Shown piece by piece: positions 7,731-17,780 of a stretch of 37,491 nucleotides of DNA. The stretch covers positions 1-37,491 of the forward strand of contig JARBJD010000520.1 of the NCBI GenBank assembly GCA_033064195.1, written 5' to 3'. The position numbers were made by a program, and so were the translations under genes. Positions within the stretch are counted from its first letter, which is position 1; each line of letters begins with the position of its first letter. This DNA is from Blattamonas nauphoetae (Eukaryota; Preaxostyla; Oxymonadida). The notes under the pieces were generated by a model. The model ran no database searches. It worked only from the letters and a program-made list of their open reading frames with translations, and had not been told where the DNA came from.

Positions 7731-8741
7731 TAGGGGGTGCATTAATTACGTCCCCTCAGGTTTTTTCAATATCTGTTAAGTTAACATTACTGGATTTTTC
7801 GTGAATGTCTTAAACATTGGTAAGTCATGTTTCTGTTCAAATTTTCGATATTTTGTGTGATAGATCTCTCAATTCACTCATTTCTGATGGTGATTGACGA
7901 ATATTTTCAGCTATGAGAAACACTTCCAGAAATCATTTCATTTTCAGAGTTCTTTTCAACTCTTTTATCGTGCAGTGTTCTAAAAATGTAAAATAAGAGC
8001 CTCATTCACATGTGTGGTGGAAAAATGAAAAGTCATTCGTTTTTCATTGGAAGGTATGAAAGTTGAGTTTTATCACCGATATCACTTATGTCATCTTCTT
8101 ATAATCTTAGAAAGACGTAAAAATGTTCAAAATGAGACTTGAATCGAATCACTTTCATGATCCACGAAGAAGTCAGTGAAAACTCGAACCATGGTTGAAA
8201 ATTCCATATGTTGAGGAAACGTGTATTTCTTCCCTATTTCCAGAAACGAAAACTGATTTTGAGAAATGAAAATCGCAATACCTCTTTCGAGAGGATCGAT
8301 TGATGAAGCGAACGAAAAGATGCATGGTTTCGTTGAAATCGACTGTCATTGACTTTAATCATCTTTGAAGCATGTTTTGAGAGTGTCTTTCGGAATGGAG
8401 ATGTGGATAGACATATGGGAATCTGTGTTGTTGACGGTGGTGTGGATCCTCCACTTACCTTCCAATGGGAAGATATTTGTTTATTCTTCAACAATTTGTG
8501 TCTTTTTCATGTATTTGAATCCGTAGAATGGACATCCTCTTAAAATAATGTGATAGTTGATTGGGATTCGTGTGTCTGAAACAGGAACTCTGCTGAAAAT
8601 CGTAAATTAAGAAGTATCATTGTGAAATGTGTTCACTAATCTGAGCATCACAGATGTTTATGACTCATATCGGTATTGGTCATTGTCTTCATTCATCATA
8701 TATCGAGAAAACCTGAGGGGACGTAATTAATGCACCCCCTA
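7731..8741. mobile_element. Non-autonomous TA-flanked DNA transposon, 1,011 bp
   Basis: Both ends carry the same inverted terminal sequence starting TAGGGGGTGCATTAATTACG. It is perfect for 34 bases and imperfect to about 47. TA flanks both sides (7729-7730 and 8742-8743). The paralogous copy B has the uninterrupted site GGATCTAATTGA at 12657-12668, so exactly one TA was duplicated. TA duplication points to the Tc1/mariner/IS630 superfamily. The interior has only short, unconvincing frames and no transposase, so the element would depend on one supplied elsewhere. It is inserted in the 3' end of host copy A. Confidence 0.85.
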
Positions 8742-8743
8742 TA

Positions 8744-8905
8744 ATTGAATCATTCACACCTCCTGATTGAACTAACAAAGAATTCCACTTCAGCATCGCA
8801 TTCATTTTCATTTTCTGTCACTTCATAACCCTTATCACACCACCATTCTCACATTTTTCCAAACAAAAACAGAGAATTGTCCAAGTTGTGGAATTTACTG
8901 AGTGA
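8744..8905 (+). repeat. 3' flank of copy A, duplicated at 12664-12825
   Basis: This segment aligns with the sequence after copy B: shared blocks include the AACAAAGAATT run, CATTCATTTTCATTTTCTG and CACACCACCATTCTCACATTTT. It shows that copies A and B are a segmental tandem duplication that includes 3' untranslated DNA. The homology fades near 8908. Confidence 0.75.
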
Positions 8906-8986
8906 AGTGTCGTTCTTCCTCCCTATCCCCCCACGTCATTCTTCTCTGTTCCCTCACCAGCTCACTCGTCTGAAATCTACAACAAC

Positions 8987-9322
8987 ATGTGGAACCAATT
9001 CAAGCAGCAGCCGAACTGCGCCACTCACAAAATCATCTCCACTCGCTCCCCACTCAACCCCGCCCTTCTCCAGTCCATCATCGGCCTTCTCCAGTCCACA
9101 TACCACTTCCATCTGCTTCCTGGGTACTCCAGCAACAAGCAGGTGATCTGCCTCGTCTCCGCTCTTCCTCTCAAGAACAAGACACCCATCCCAGTGCTTC
9201 TCACGCTCCAGCCACACATGGACAATGCGAATGTGAATGTTGCTTTTGATTATGCATCCCCATCTGCAGAGGTTGTCAATGGTCTCAGTGATTGGATGAT
9301 CGGCCAAATATCAGATCTCTAG
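8987..9322 (+). CDS. Small protein like the beta-adaptin appendage platform subdomain
   Basis: A 111-aa protein between the two copies of the duplicated gene. The order of features recalls the C-terminal platform half of the beta-adaptin appendage: a Trp-x-x-(Phe/Trp)-Lys-x-x-Pro start, a Leu-Asn helix region, an Asn-Lys-x-x-x-x-Val-Leu-Leu-x-Leu-Gln-Pro strand, then a final helix ending near the C-terminus. In AP complexes that subdomain binds accessory proteins of clathrin-coated vesicles. Here it stands alone, without the adaptin trunk, about 110 residues against about 900 for a full beta-adaptin. The frame is open for 27 codons upstream, but the first ATG is at 8987. It could be a real stand-alone protein, a fragment of a duplicated AP gene or a chance resemblance. 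I aligned it from memory only. Confidence 0.4.
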   Translation: MWNQFKQQPNCATHKIISTRSPLNPALLQSIIGLLQSTYHFHLLPGYSSNKQVICLVSALPLKNKTPIPVLLTLQPHMDNANVNVAFDYASPSAEVVNGLSDWMIGQISDL

Positions 9323-9356
9323 TCACTCACCCTCACCCTGTCAATACATACATGCA

Positions 9357-9391
9357 GACAGCCATACAGCCAGCCAGCTAGTCAGCCAGCC
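9357..9391. repeat. CAGC/GCCA short tandem repeat
   Basis: An imperfect run of CAGC and GCCA units, 70 bases before the start of the next gene. Confidence 0.6.
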
Positions 9392-9460
9392 TTTGATTTG
9401 TTCTTTCTTTTCCACGTCCACATCATCGATAATTTTGACTGCCTGAAGGAGGGGTTCATA

Positions 9461-12400
9461 ATGAAACATTCTTCCGAAACTACTCCTCGGAAGGGAAACC
9501 TGGGGCGATTTTATTACTCCTCTGAAGTTGAGACGAGAATGAGAGCTGTGAATTGGGCAGATCCGTCCGACATGCCTCCCAAGCATAAACCGAAGAGAAA
9601 TCTGACTGTTTCACAATCGACTCAAGTCTTTAACTCTGATTGCACTTGTATTTCTGATCCACACGTCGAAGATTCTTCAAATGAAACCGACCGAACTGAC
9701 ATCGAAAATTCGACTAATCCTTCAGTTATCGTATCCTCCACCAATCTACTCACATTTAATACTAATGATCGTCTATACATTCGAATTTCCAATTATATTC
9801 TATTGTATGAAATGATAAGAAAGCGTATTTTTGTTCCAACCATCTCAGAATCTACAAACCTGGAGGATGTCGAGATCTCTCTTCCCACCTCCCTCACATC
9901 AGATTGGAGATTGATCTTGCAGGATTCGATCACGATCTATGATCTCCAGGAAGGGTGTATCTCTCTCTTCGATCAAATTAACTCTGATCTGAAATTAACC
10001 CCATTTGAAATTAATCATGCTGTGCGTTTCCTGGAATATGCATGCCTCCACATCAAACATCGCGATAAACCTCACAACCAGCTCCTCGAAACTATATTCC
10101 CTGAAGAGAAAGATTGTCAAACAAAACTGGTCTCATCATTGATCAACCTTCTCTCTCTTCCATCTGACACTCTCCGAACAGTTTTTCTCTCGTTCTTGGA
10201 CGCTAGTCTTTGTTATTCCACCAGGGATCTCTCTGTTACAATGGCTATGACAGGATTGTTGCCTCAAGTCTTCCAAATCCTGAAACCACTCGAAATTTCA
10301 TTGAATAGCACAACCATGGAATTCCACCGACATCTCACTTCGATTGTGGACAACTTTTTCAACTACTCCTCACTAAGAACGATCTGCAGCCATCTCGAAC
10401 ATGACACACAGAACGCATCTGAACTCATTGAACCCATTTTTGAATCATTTTGCACATATCTGCAGTATCTCCTCACCTGCCCAGTTGGTCCCACTGGTCA
10501 TTGCTCTGGCTTCACCCTTCTGTCAACCCTGATACAATTCGATCACCAAACGCTCAGTTCTCTCTCTTCTTCCTCCTCTCCATCAATTCGACGATTTTTT
10601 GGGGAAATTCGAAAGAACATGACGGAAGAGCTTACTTCCATGTTGGGTTTTGCCTCTTCAAGCGAAGCAGTACGCTCTCTTCGTTCTGACCAGACGAATT
10701 CCACCGATCCGAACCAAGAGAACTTTGTTGATGAGGTGAGAAAGAGCATGACGAAAGAACAAGCCTCATCATTGGAACTTGCCACAACAGGAGAAGTACT
10801 GGACAGCTTTCTCTTTGACAGAGGGTCAAAGCTGAGCAAACACTTGTGGGTGGCGATGTTCGAAAGAATCCTTGTTGGAGTGAGCGAGGGGAAACGGTTC
10901 TCCGATTTGGGGGTCCATGCGTTTCGGTGCTTCATGTCTCGTCGCCCTTACAATGTCGGTCCGGTCTTCTGTCCGGATGGAACATTCTCACTCAAAACGG
11001 ATTACACAAAAATGTCTTCGTCGAAATTGAACGTGAAGTCACTCTGGACACTCTTCACACCGACTCAGCCATATCATGCTGCCACCATTCTCGATACATT
11101 CAGTTGGGTCTTGAACAATGCGGACAGAGCGACAATTGTGAAACACATTTGGAACGAATGGTTCCCCTGCTTCATCAACGCTGTTGATCCATCGAAACTG
11201 CCTTTCACTGTTGAATTCATCGCACTCCACACAGCACTCATCAAAATGTTGAAGGATCATCTCACTCGGATTCGAGATTATAAATTCTTCAGCACACATC
11301 CATTGACAATTCAGCTTCGAAGCGAACTGGATGAGCTCTTCGTCGCTTTCTACAAACAATCGAAGGATTACATCGTCCATCTTTCACTCCATCCGTTTGC
11401 GTTGGACAATGAACGAGAAGACACGATTCTTGATTTTCTCATCGATTTGTTTCGATACAAAAGACATCCCAGCCTGGACGAGCCCTGTCGAGAAGAACTG
11501 AGACAGGAAATGGATGCATCAGCCCTCTCATCGTCAACTCCACCCTTCATCCTCACATCTGAAATCGCTTGTTGTCTCTCCAACGAAGAGATTGTGAATG
11601 TTGTGGACAGAATCGTTGCTCTACTCGATAGTGACTCGGTTTTGGATGACGACACCATCCTTCAGATCTGCACATTCATCCGAATGCAACTCAGTCGTAA
11701 ATATCTGCCCGACTTGTTCAGAAAGGCTGGGAGAACAACCGAACAATACTTCCACGCCTTCGAATCTCTCCTCTCTCTCCAGATTAAGTATTTAGAACGA
11801 GCACCGATCCACTTTCTCCTCACGACTCGACCAGACGAAGACACAACTTTGGACGAATGGGACGATGTTGATTTGGAGAGAGTTGGAATTGTGAAGCGAA
11901 TGATGGACCAGAACCAACTCTCAATGATTTACGAATCGAGATTGTTCGAATATTTCGTTGTCGATTTTGGCATCCGAAGCCTCCCGCAAGCTCGCCACAG
12001 TGCCGCTCGACTGTCTCAACCACAACTCGAACGATTGCTTGCTCCGTCCATCGACAGTCTCAACAAATACTTCATCCAGCCACGCGAGTTCGAGCTATAC
12101 GAAGCAAAGAGATTCATGTTCGAGCTTAACGAACAGAAGAGACGCGAGGAAACCTTCGTTGCTGTCTGCAAACTGTGTGATCAGCGTGTGGTTGCTCAGT
12201 GTGTCAGCCGGATTGGATTCTTCTCTCGCGTTGTGATTGATTTATTAAACGGCAATCCAAATGAGAGCAACTCTTTTTTCCACAAGATCACCGATCGTGG
12301 CTTTTCTAATAAAATGACGCGCGAGGATCGGAGGGTGTTTCAAAGTTCAATTCCGTACTTTCTGGAGGAAGGATGGCAAGATGCGTTAGACTTCATCTTT

Positions 12401-12625
12401 GTGAAGGCCAAGGATCTCGAAAATCGCGACGCCAAATACAGAACGGGACGAAGGATGCAGTTCTTAGGGACGAATGAAGACACATTCATCTCTCCGCCCT
12501 CACCTCTTCCAACAACTCCTGTACTGGATCCTGACGAGGAAGAAGAGATCTTGCAAGATACCGCACCGCCCCTATTTGCGTTCCTTCCATATCGGATGAA
12601 TTTTTCTCATACTTGCCGATTCTAA
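9461..12625 (+). CDS. Large helical protein, CKLCD/RVVAQC family, intact copy B
   Basis: A 1054-aa protein, taking the first ATG (9461) of a frame open a little further upstream. A short basic leader (MPPKHKPKRNL near residue 40) is followed by long Leu-rich helical stretches that look like ARM/HEAT-type repeats (about residues 110-950). Near residues 385-450 there are two related units, KNMTEELTSMLGFAS and KSMTKEQASSLELAT. The C-terminus (about 900-1000) carries the family signature CKLCDQRVVAQCVSRIGFFSRVV, then FLEEGWQDALD and RMQFLG, and ends acidic. No signal peptide or membrane segment is visible. I recognise the signature only as a repeated family of this kind of genome, not by function; a helical scaffold is the most that can be said. 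Copy A (6842-7730) is its broken neighbour. Confidence 0.75.
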   Translation: MKHSSETTPRKGNLGRFYYSSEVETRMRAVNWADPSDMPPKHKPKRNLTVSQSTQVFNSDCTCISDPHVEDSSNETDRTDIENSTNPSVIVSSTNLLTFNTNDRLYIRISNYILLYEMIRKRIFVPTISESTNLEDVEISLPTSLTSDWRLILQDSITIYDLQEGCISLFDQINSDLKLTPFEINHAVRFLEYACLHIKHRDKPHNQLLETIFPEEKDCQTKLVSSLINLLSLPSDTLRTVFLSFLDASLCYSTRDLSVTMAMTGLLPQVFQILKPLEISLNSTTMEFHRHLTSIVDNFFNYSSLRTICSHLEHDTQNASELIEPIFESFCTYLQYLLTCPVGPTGHCSGFTLLSTLIQFDHQTLSSLSSSSSPSIRRFFGEIRKNMTEELTSMLGFASSSEAVRSLRSDQTNSTDPNQENFVDEVRKSMTKEQASSLELATTGEVLDSFLFDRGSKLSKHLWVAMFERILVGVSEGKRFSDLGVHAFRCFMSRRPYNVGPVFCPDGTFSLKTDYTKMSSSKLNVKSLWTLFTPTQPYHAATILDTFSWVLNNADRATIVKHIWNEWFPCFINAVDPSKLPFTVEFIALHTALIKMLKDHLTRIRDYKFFSTHPLTIQLRSELDELFVAFYKQSKDYIVHLSLHPFALDNEREDTILDFLIDLFRYKRHPSLDEPCREELRQEMDASALSSSTPPFILTSEIACCLSNEEIVNVVDRIVALLDSDSVLDDDTILQICTFIRMQLSRKYLPDLFRKAGRTTEQYFHAFESLLSLQIKYLERAPIHFLLTTRPDEDTTLDEWDDVDLERVGIVKRMMDQNQLSMIYESRLFEYFVVDFGIRSLPQARHSAARLSQPQLERLLAPSIDSLNKYFIQPREFELYEAKRFMFELNEQKRREETFVAVCKLCDQRVVAQCVSRIGFFSRVVIDLLNGNPNESNSFFHKITDRGFSNKMTREDRRVFQSSIPYFLEEGWQDALDFIFVKAKDLENRDAKYRTGRRMQFLGTNEDTFISPPSPLPTTPVLDPDEEEEILQDTAPPLFAFLPYRMNFSHTCRF

Positions 12626-12910
12626 CCAACACTCCCCCAAAAAACAGTCACTGATTGGATCTAATTGACTCAGTCACACCTCGTGATGAAACCAACAAAG
12701 AATTACACTTCAGCATGCCATTCATTTTCATTTTCTGCCACTTCATTGCCCTGTTCACACCACCATTCTCACATTTTCTAAACATAAACAGCGAATTGTC
12801 CGAATTGTGGAATTGACTGAAGTAAATATCGGAGTTATTTGTCATCCATAATCACTGATCCATTTCTCGATCAACCCACTTCCGTTGTGAACTCACTTCC
12901 ATGAAAGAAG
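12626..12910 (+). repeat. 3' flank of copy B with the empty transposon site
   Basis: It holds GGATCTAATTGA at 12657-12668, the unoccupied form of the site filled by the 1,011-bp transposon in copy A. From there to about 12825 it matches 8744-8905. The remainder is ordinary intergenic DNA before the next gene. Confidence 0.75.
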
Positions 12911-15900
12911 ATGGACACGCTCTTCACTGAATCTCCCATGAAAGAAATTTCCCGAAATCAGGTCAAAATCTATCCCACATTCCCAACATTCACTTTACCA
13001 TCCTCGTTACCGTCAAAATCAAATCCAGATGGTCACACTCAACCACCTGCTGAATTGAATAACCAACTCAAGACTCCCAGCTTTTTGTCGAAAGCGCCGA
13101 CATTTTTCCTTGGGAAAAGTTACACATTATCACTCTCTCCTCTGGAACAAAAGAAAACAAGAAAAGTGTCAGGTCTCTTCTCAAAACGCAGATTCGAACA
13201 TCAAGATCGAATGATTGATATTCTCATCACACTTAAAAATCCACATCACCAATACAAAGCACTTAAAATGGTCAGCACACCAGGCCAAGTCGCTCTGGAA
13301 ACAAAACGACAGAAATATCTCTTACAGAAATATTTATCGGAGATTTACACTCCCCCACTGGCTGTTATTCATACTGTACCAACTATTCTCCCATTTTCAC
13401 AACACCCAAAATTGTGTGGAAAACGCTCTCCTGCTGTCTCTAAATCGTTAAAAGGGCTCATCTCACACGGGAACACACAGAATATTTGTCTTCAAAATAC
13501 GACTAAATTCTTTCACATTCCCAATTCTGACGATTTTTCATTGATTTCGACTCTAAATTCCTTCTATTCAGGCGAATCAATTAACACACAATATTCAGAG
13601 AAGAAACACATCGATATCACGTTTAGATGGCCTGGACGAGGGATAAAGCACCCCTTCTCCTCGGAGGATCTGGAAAACCTCGCTGATAAAGACCAATTAA
13701 ATACAATACTTTCCCATCACATCAATTCCGTAGTTCCATCATTTTTCTCTCAGGGAGCTCAATCAGATCCTTGGATCTCAATTGTAACACTCACCTCTTC
13801 CATTCTGTTTGATACCCATCCAGAATACTTTTCATTTTCAACATTTCCTCTTCCACCACCCAAGAATGGTCTCTCACTCATTTTCGATCCAACCGTTGAT
13901 CTCATTCGAAACAGTCTTCGCACGCTATACGAAAATCAGTCTGAGACTCCAAATCCATTTTGTGGTTTGATTGAACAGTTCAGGGAAGACCCTTTTCTCT
14001 TTTCGGAATATTCTCTCTACCTGCTCATCCGCCACTCCATCAACAAGCTGAAACGACTCGCCTCAGAAGCAATCATCGCCCACAACGAACAGATCTCTCC
14101 ACCCACAGATTGGCCTTCGTTTGCTGCCTTGGTTAAGCCGTTTGAGCGTCCGAATGAGACGTCGTTCGGCACTTTCCAGTATCAACAATCGATCGCTGAT
14201 CATGCCGACACATTCTTCCATTCTTGGATCATGAGCGACCCGGAGCCAGCAAATGATTGTGTTATTGTGAGCGATGTCGAAGCCATTCTTCTTTCGCTGC
14301 AGACGCAGCTCGCGCAAACAGTCGAATCAAACCGGATTCTGTTTGAAGGACTTCACACGGCGCTTGTTACTCATCGGCCGGTGATGGAAAAGTATGGATA
14401 TGTCAAATTGAGAGACACTGTGGAGCAAGCACGCTCCATCACAGAAAGGAATTCTCTGAAGTCATCTCAGCGAGCACTCGATGTTGACAGTCCCCTCCCA
14501 CTTCCTCCGCCTCTCACTCCTGCCCTCCTCGACGTCCTCAAACTCCTCTCCACAACACCAGTGACGGAGCCACGGCAGAACATCCTGATGCCCTCGGACG
14601 TGGAGTTGATTGCCATCGAACGCCCTTTTTGGAATTTTGATGAAGAACGATATTGGATGAATCTGGGTTTGCAAGCAATGAACAGCGAGGGATGTGTTTT
14701 CGTGCGGCATTTGAAAAAGAAAGAGACGACAACGCCAGACAGTGATTTGGATGAATCGGAAAGTGACTTGGAGGTTCGCACTGTGAGGGCTCCCAAATAC
14801 TTCCTCCCGCATTACAAATACAAACTTGCGGATGCATCCACAACAGTCGGCACTCTGAAGCAGTCGAACGAACTCAAGCTCCACTTCTCAAAAGACCTCC
14901 TCTCTCTCCGCCCATCCGCTCTCCCCAAACTGACCGCTCCTTCTGACCCTTCCAACGTTCAAACGGTTCATCGTCCTGCTCTCGCTCACTTCCACGCAGC
15001 GAATCTCCAGGAGTATCGGCTATATGTGGAGTATCTCTCTTTCATCAAACCAGCCGAGCCAATTGCCGAGATCCCCCTTCCGATCGATCGCTGCTGGTTT
15101 ACAAATAAATACACGTTCCCCGCATTCACTGGCATCGACAACACAACGACGTCGATTCTCAGTCCTCTCAAAGAATCTCTTGTCACGACAAGTCGACACG
15201 AATGGCTCGAGTGGAAGGCGATCGCCAGCAAAAACATTGCCATCTCGGCATCACTGTCCAGATGCACCACTCCTGGCCATGTGTCGAAGTATCGCTCACA
15301 AATCGCGAGGAAGTGCACAACAAAGAAGAGCCACCTTGCGAAGCCGAAAGCAGCACCGCGTCAGTTCACCTCGACATCTCTTCGCCAGGCAGTGACAAGC
15401 TCAGCAACTGTGCAGAAGGACGAAGAATACAAAAGGATCATTGCGTACTACCACCAACACAAGCAGGCTCCACAGATCATCACGACATATCAAGTCGCTC
15501 AACCCAAACAGACCCCAAAATCGAAAAAGGCAGCAAAACTAAAGACAGCGAAAGCTTCTCCGAAGAACGCGTCTCAGCAGCGATCATCCCAAAATCAGAT
15601 TGGCAGGGCACAAACTCTGTACGATCCGTTTCAGGATTCGCCCAATTATTCATCTCTTCCCCAGCAGCAATCGTACGGACACTCGTCTTTTGGAGCACAA
15701 GGGTCTTCGCTCTTCACACAGTTCCAGTCGAAGTTCAACCAGGCACGTCCTGTGTTCAAGACTTTTGACGACATCGAGCGAGAGACAGACGAAATCAGAG
15801 TGATTAGCAGCCTCGCCGATTCTGACGACACTTTCCAGTCATCCACTCCGAACCAGTTCGCTTATCCGCTCGCATTTCGGTCGGCTGAGGAGGACAAAGA

Positions 15901-17560
15901 AGAACCACGCTTCTTTGCCACAACATTCAGGCCAACATCCATTTCTGCGCTTGGTTTGTCTGAAAAACCGAAACGAAAAGCTTCGTCAACTGAAGTTGTT
16001 CAGAAGAAAGCAACAAAAAATCAAACTCGGGTTCTGATCACTGCAGGAATCACTCCAAAGCTCTTCCAGAATCGATTGTCGTTGGTCGAAGCACGAAATG
16101 TGAAGGTAACCATTCTTCAAATCCTCGCAAATAAAGAAACTCCGAAGCAGAAGTATTTCAAGCACAGACTGACCATCTTTGGAAAGCAGAGGACGATTCC
16201 AATCAAGCCAAGAGCAGCAGAATCACAATCAAGAGCCAGTTCACTATCAGCAGCTGTTCTTCAGCCGACACTCCACTCAACAGCGTTGATCGAGAAGGAT
16301 GCTCTGTCTCCTCCCAACGTCACTTTATCGCCTCAGTTTGAGCCGACTCCCCTCCCACCTACACAACAACTCACACCATCACCTCAACCGCTTTCTAGCC
16401 AACAAACTCCAACTCCCTCTCCGTTGCCGTCTCTACTCGTCTCATCTTCTGAAATTGCCATCTCGCCAAGTCCTCCTATCCAATCTCCGCATGCACCACC
16501 AAAAGAACCGATTGTCGAAGAAATTGTCTTCACAAAGAAGGAAGAACCCAAAGGACGGTCGTTCTTGTCGAAAAATCGATTTCTGACAAAAACGAGCGGG
16601 TCTTCTTTGGGAAAGAAGTTGATTGCTCGACAGGAAGAGGAAGAAAAAGCAAAACGAGAGGAGATGGAAAGAAAATTGAGAGAAGAAAGGGAGAAACAGG
16701 AAGAAGAAAGGATTCGGAGAGAGGAAGAAGAAAGGAAAAGAAGGGAAGAGGAGGAACGACAGAGACTGGAAGACGCTCAAAAGAAAAAGGAACTTGCCCG
16801 GACAATGGAAGAAAGAGAACGACAGGCAATGGGGAACGAAGAACAAGAACAACGATCACTCATTGCTCTTCGTATGACCCAACAGAAAGAAGCCAGAGAC
16901 AACGATGTCAACCCAATCATCAAAGTCAAAAGAGACCCTGACGAAGATTTGCAAGACATGGGTGACCAGAATGACGGAGAATCTCGTCTTGAGGACTCGG
17001 TGCCGGGTACAACTTCTGAACTCGCACTCGTCACCACAACATCTCCTGTTCAAAAAACACCGCGAAACTTGGCAAAGATCCGAACACAACTTCAACCTTC
17101 TCTCAGATACAAGAATATCCGAACCATCAAACAATCATCGTCTTCCATCGTGTCCCCTGCTTCCTTCTCTTCGTCGGTCTCTCGAATCCGGAAACCAACT
17201 TCCTCACTCCAACTTCGACAACCGCTGATGCCGCTGTCAATGCAGCATCCACTAAAGCAATCACTCGACCTGTCATCGTCTCCTCAGACGAACACGCCAA
17301 GCACAAAGCAGAAGCTGACGTATTGGGAATCTCTCCTCCGACTCACAAACCTTCCGTCGGACGCTCTCCCCACAACAAACTATCGGACACCAATCATCTA
17401 CACCGACATCACTCACAATGGGCTGGGGATCACATTCGATGAAATGTTTTCTGTTCAATGGGATGTGATGCGTGCTAATTTAGATATTTTACGAGAGCGA
17501 GACCACAAACTTCTGTCAATTTTTGATGATGATTCGTATTTGTCCTCTCTTCATTCGTGA
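12911..17560 (+). CDS. 1549-aa coiled-coil, low-complexity host protein
   Basis: One uninterrupted frame from an ATG at 12911. The N-terminal 300 residues are basic and Ser/Pro-rich. Residues about 550-760 look globular, with WNFDEERYWMNLGLQAM and EYRLYVEYLSFIKP. Residues about 860-960 are Lys/Gln/Ala-rich. Residues about 1130-1200 form a Pro/Gln/Ser linker. Residues about 1240-1325 are a strong, highly charged Glu/Arg/Lys coiled coil (heptads such as REEREKQEEERIRREEEE). The last 80 residues are globular again (YWESLLRLTNLP). No signal peptide, membrane segment or catalytic motif is visible and I recognise no named family. The layout fits a cytoskeletal, basal-body or chromatin scaffold, but this is only a guess. 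It follows copy B on the same strand after 285 bases. Confidence 0.75.
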   Translation: MDTLFTESPMKEISRNQVKIYPTFPTFTLPSSLPSKSNPDGHTQPPAELNNQLKTPSFLSKAPTFFLGKSYTLSLSPLEQKKTRKVSGLFSKRRFEHQDRMIDILITLKNPHHQYKALKMVSTPGQVALETKRQKYLLQKYLSEIYTPPLAVIHTVPTILPFSQHPKLCGKRSPAVSKSLKGLISHGNTQNICLQNTTKFFHIPNSDDFSLISTLNSFYSGESINTQYSEKKHIDITFRWPGRGIKHPFSSEDLENLADKDQLNTILSHHINSVVPSFFSQGAQSDPWISIVTLTSSILFDTHPEYFSFSTFPLPPPKNGLSLIFDPTVDLIRNSLRTLYENQSETPNPFCGLIEQFREDPFLFSEYSLYLLIRHSINKLKRLASEAIIAHNEQISPPTDWPSFAALVKPFERPNETSFGTFQYQQSIADHADTFFHSWIMSDPEPANDCVIVSDVEAILLSLQTQLAQTVESNRILFEGLHTALVTHRPVMEKYGYVKLRDTVEQARSITERNSLKSSQRALDVDSPLPLPPPLTPALLDVLKLLSTTPVTEPRQNILMPSDVELIAIERPFWNFDEERYWMNLGLQAMNSEGCVFVRHLKKKETTTPDSDLDESESDLEVRTVRAPKYFLPHYKYKLADASTTVGTLKQSNELKLHFSKDLLSLRPSALPKLTAPSDPSNVQTVHRPALAHFHAANLQEYRLYVEYLSFIKPAEPIAEIPLPIDRCWFTNKYTFPAFTGIDNTTTSILSPLKESLVTTSRHEWLEWKAIASKNIAISASLSRCTTPGHVSKYRSQIARKCTTKKSHLAKPKAAPRQFTSTSLRQAVTSSATVQKDEEYKRIIAYYHQHKQAPQIITTYQVAQPKQTPKSKKAAKLKTAKASPKNASQQRSSQNQIGRAQTLYDPFQDSPNYSSLPQQQSYGHSSFGAQGSSLFTQFQSKFNQARPVFKTFDDIERETDEIRVISSLADSDDTFQSSTPNQFAYPLAFRSAEEDKEEPRFFATTFRPTSISALGLSEKPKRKASSTEVVQKKATKNQTRVLITAGITPKLFQNRLSLVEARNVKVTILQILANKETPKQKYFKHRLTIFGKQRTIPIKPRAAESQSRASSLSAAVLQPTLHSTALIEKDALSPPNVTLSPQFEPTPLPPTQQLTPSPQPLSSQQTPTPSPLPSLLVSSSEIAISPSPPIQSPHAPPKEPIVEEIVFTKKEEPKGRSFLSKNRFLTKTSGSSLGKKLIARQEEEEKAKREEMERKLREEREKQEEERIRREEEERKRREEEERQRLEDAQKKKELARTMEERERQAMGNEEQEQRSLIALRMTQQKEARDNDVNPIIKVKRDPDEDLQDMGDQNDGESRLEDSVPGTTSELALVTTTSPVQKTPRNLAKIRTQLQPSLRYKNIRTIKQSSSSIVSPASFSSSVSRIRKPTSSLQLRQPLMPLSMQHPLKQSLDLSSSPQTNTPSTKQKLTYWESLLRLTNLPSDALPTTNYRTPIIYTDITHNGLGITFDEMFSVQWDVMRANLDILRERDHKLLSIFDDDSYLSSLHS

Positions 17561-17780
17561 ACACTTCATCACTGTCGTCTTTTCCCTTGGGTCGAGACTT
17601 TCTCAGAAATACACATTACGAACCAATTTTGATATCATTTTTTCCATGTGGGACAATTCACAACAGCATTCATCTCAAAATGACGAATCTTGTGGAATGA
17701 AGTTTACAATGCGGGGTTGATCCTCATTCTTCCAATCATTTTCATATATTTGAGTTCCATATTTTTCTATCACCTTTGCA

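Noticed and set aside
8234-8494. Short frames inside the 1,011-bp transposon
   Set aside because: Under 90 codons, on both strands, with no DDE or DNA-binding motif. They do not amount to a transposase.
16442-16859. Minus-strand frames rich in Phe/Leu opposite the coiled coil
   Set aside because: They mirror the Glu/Lys/Arg-rich coding strand of the 12911-17560 gene; composition shadows only.
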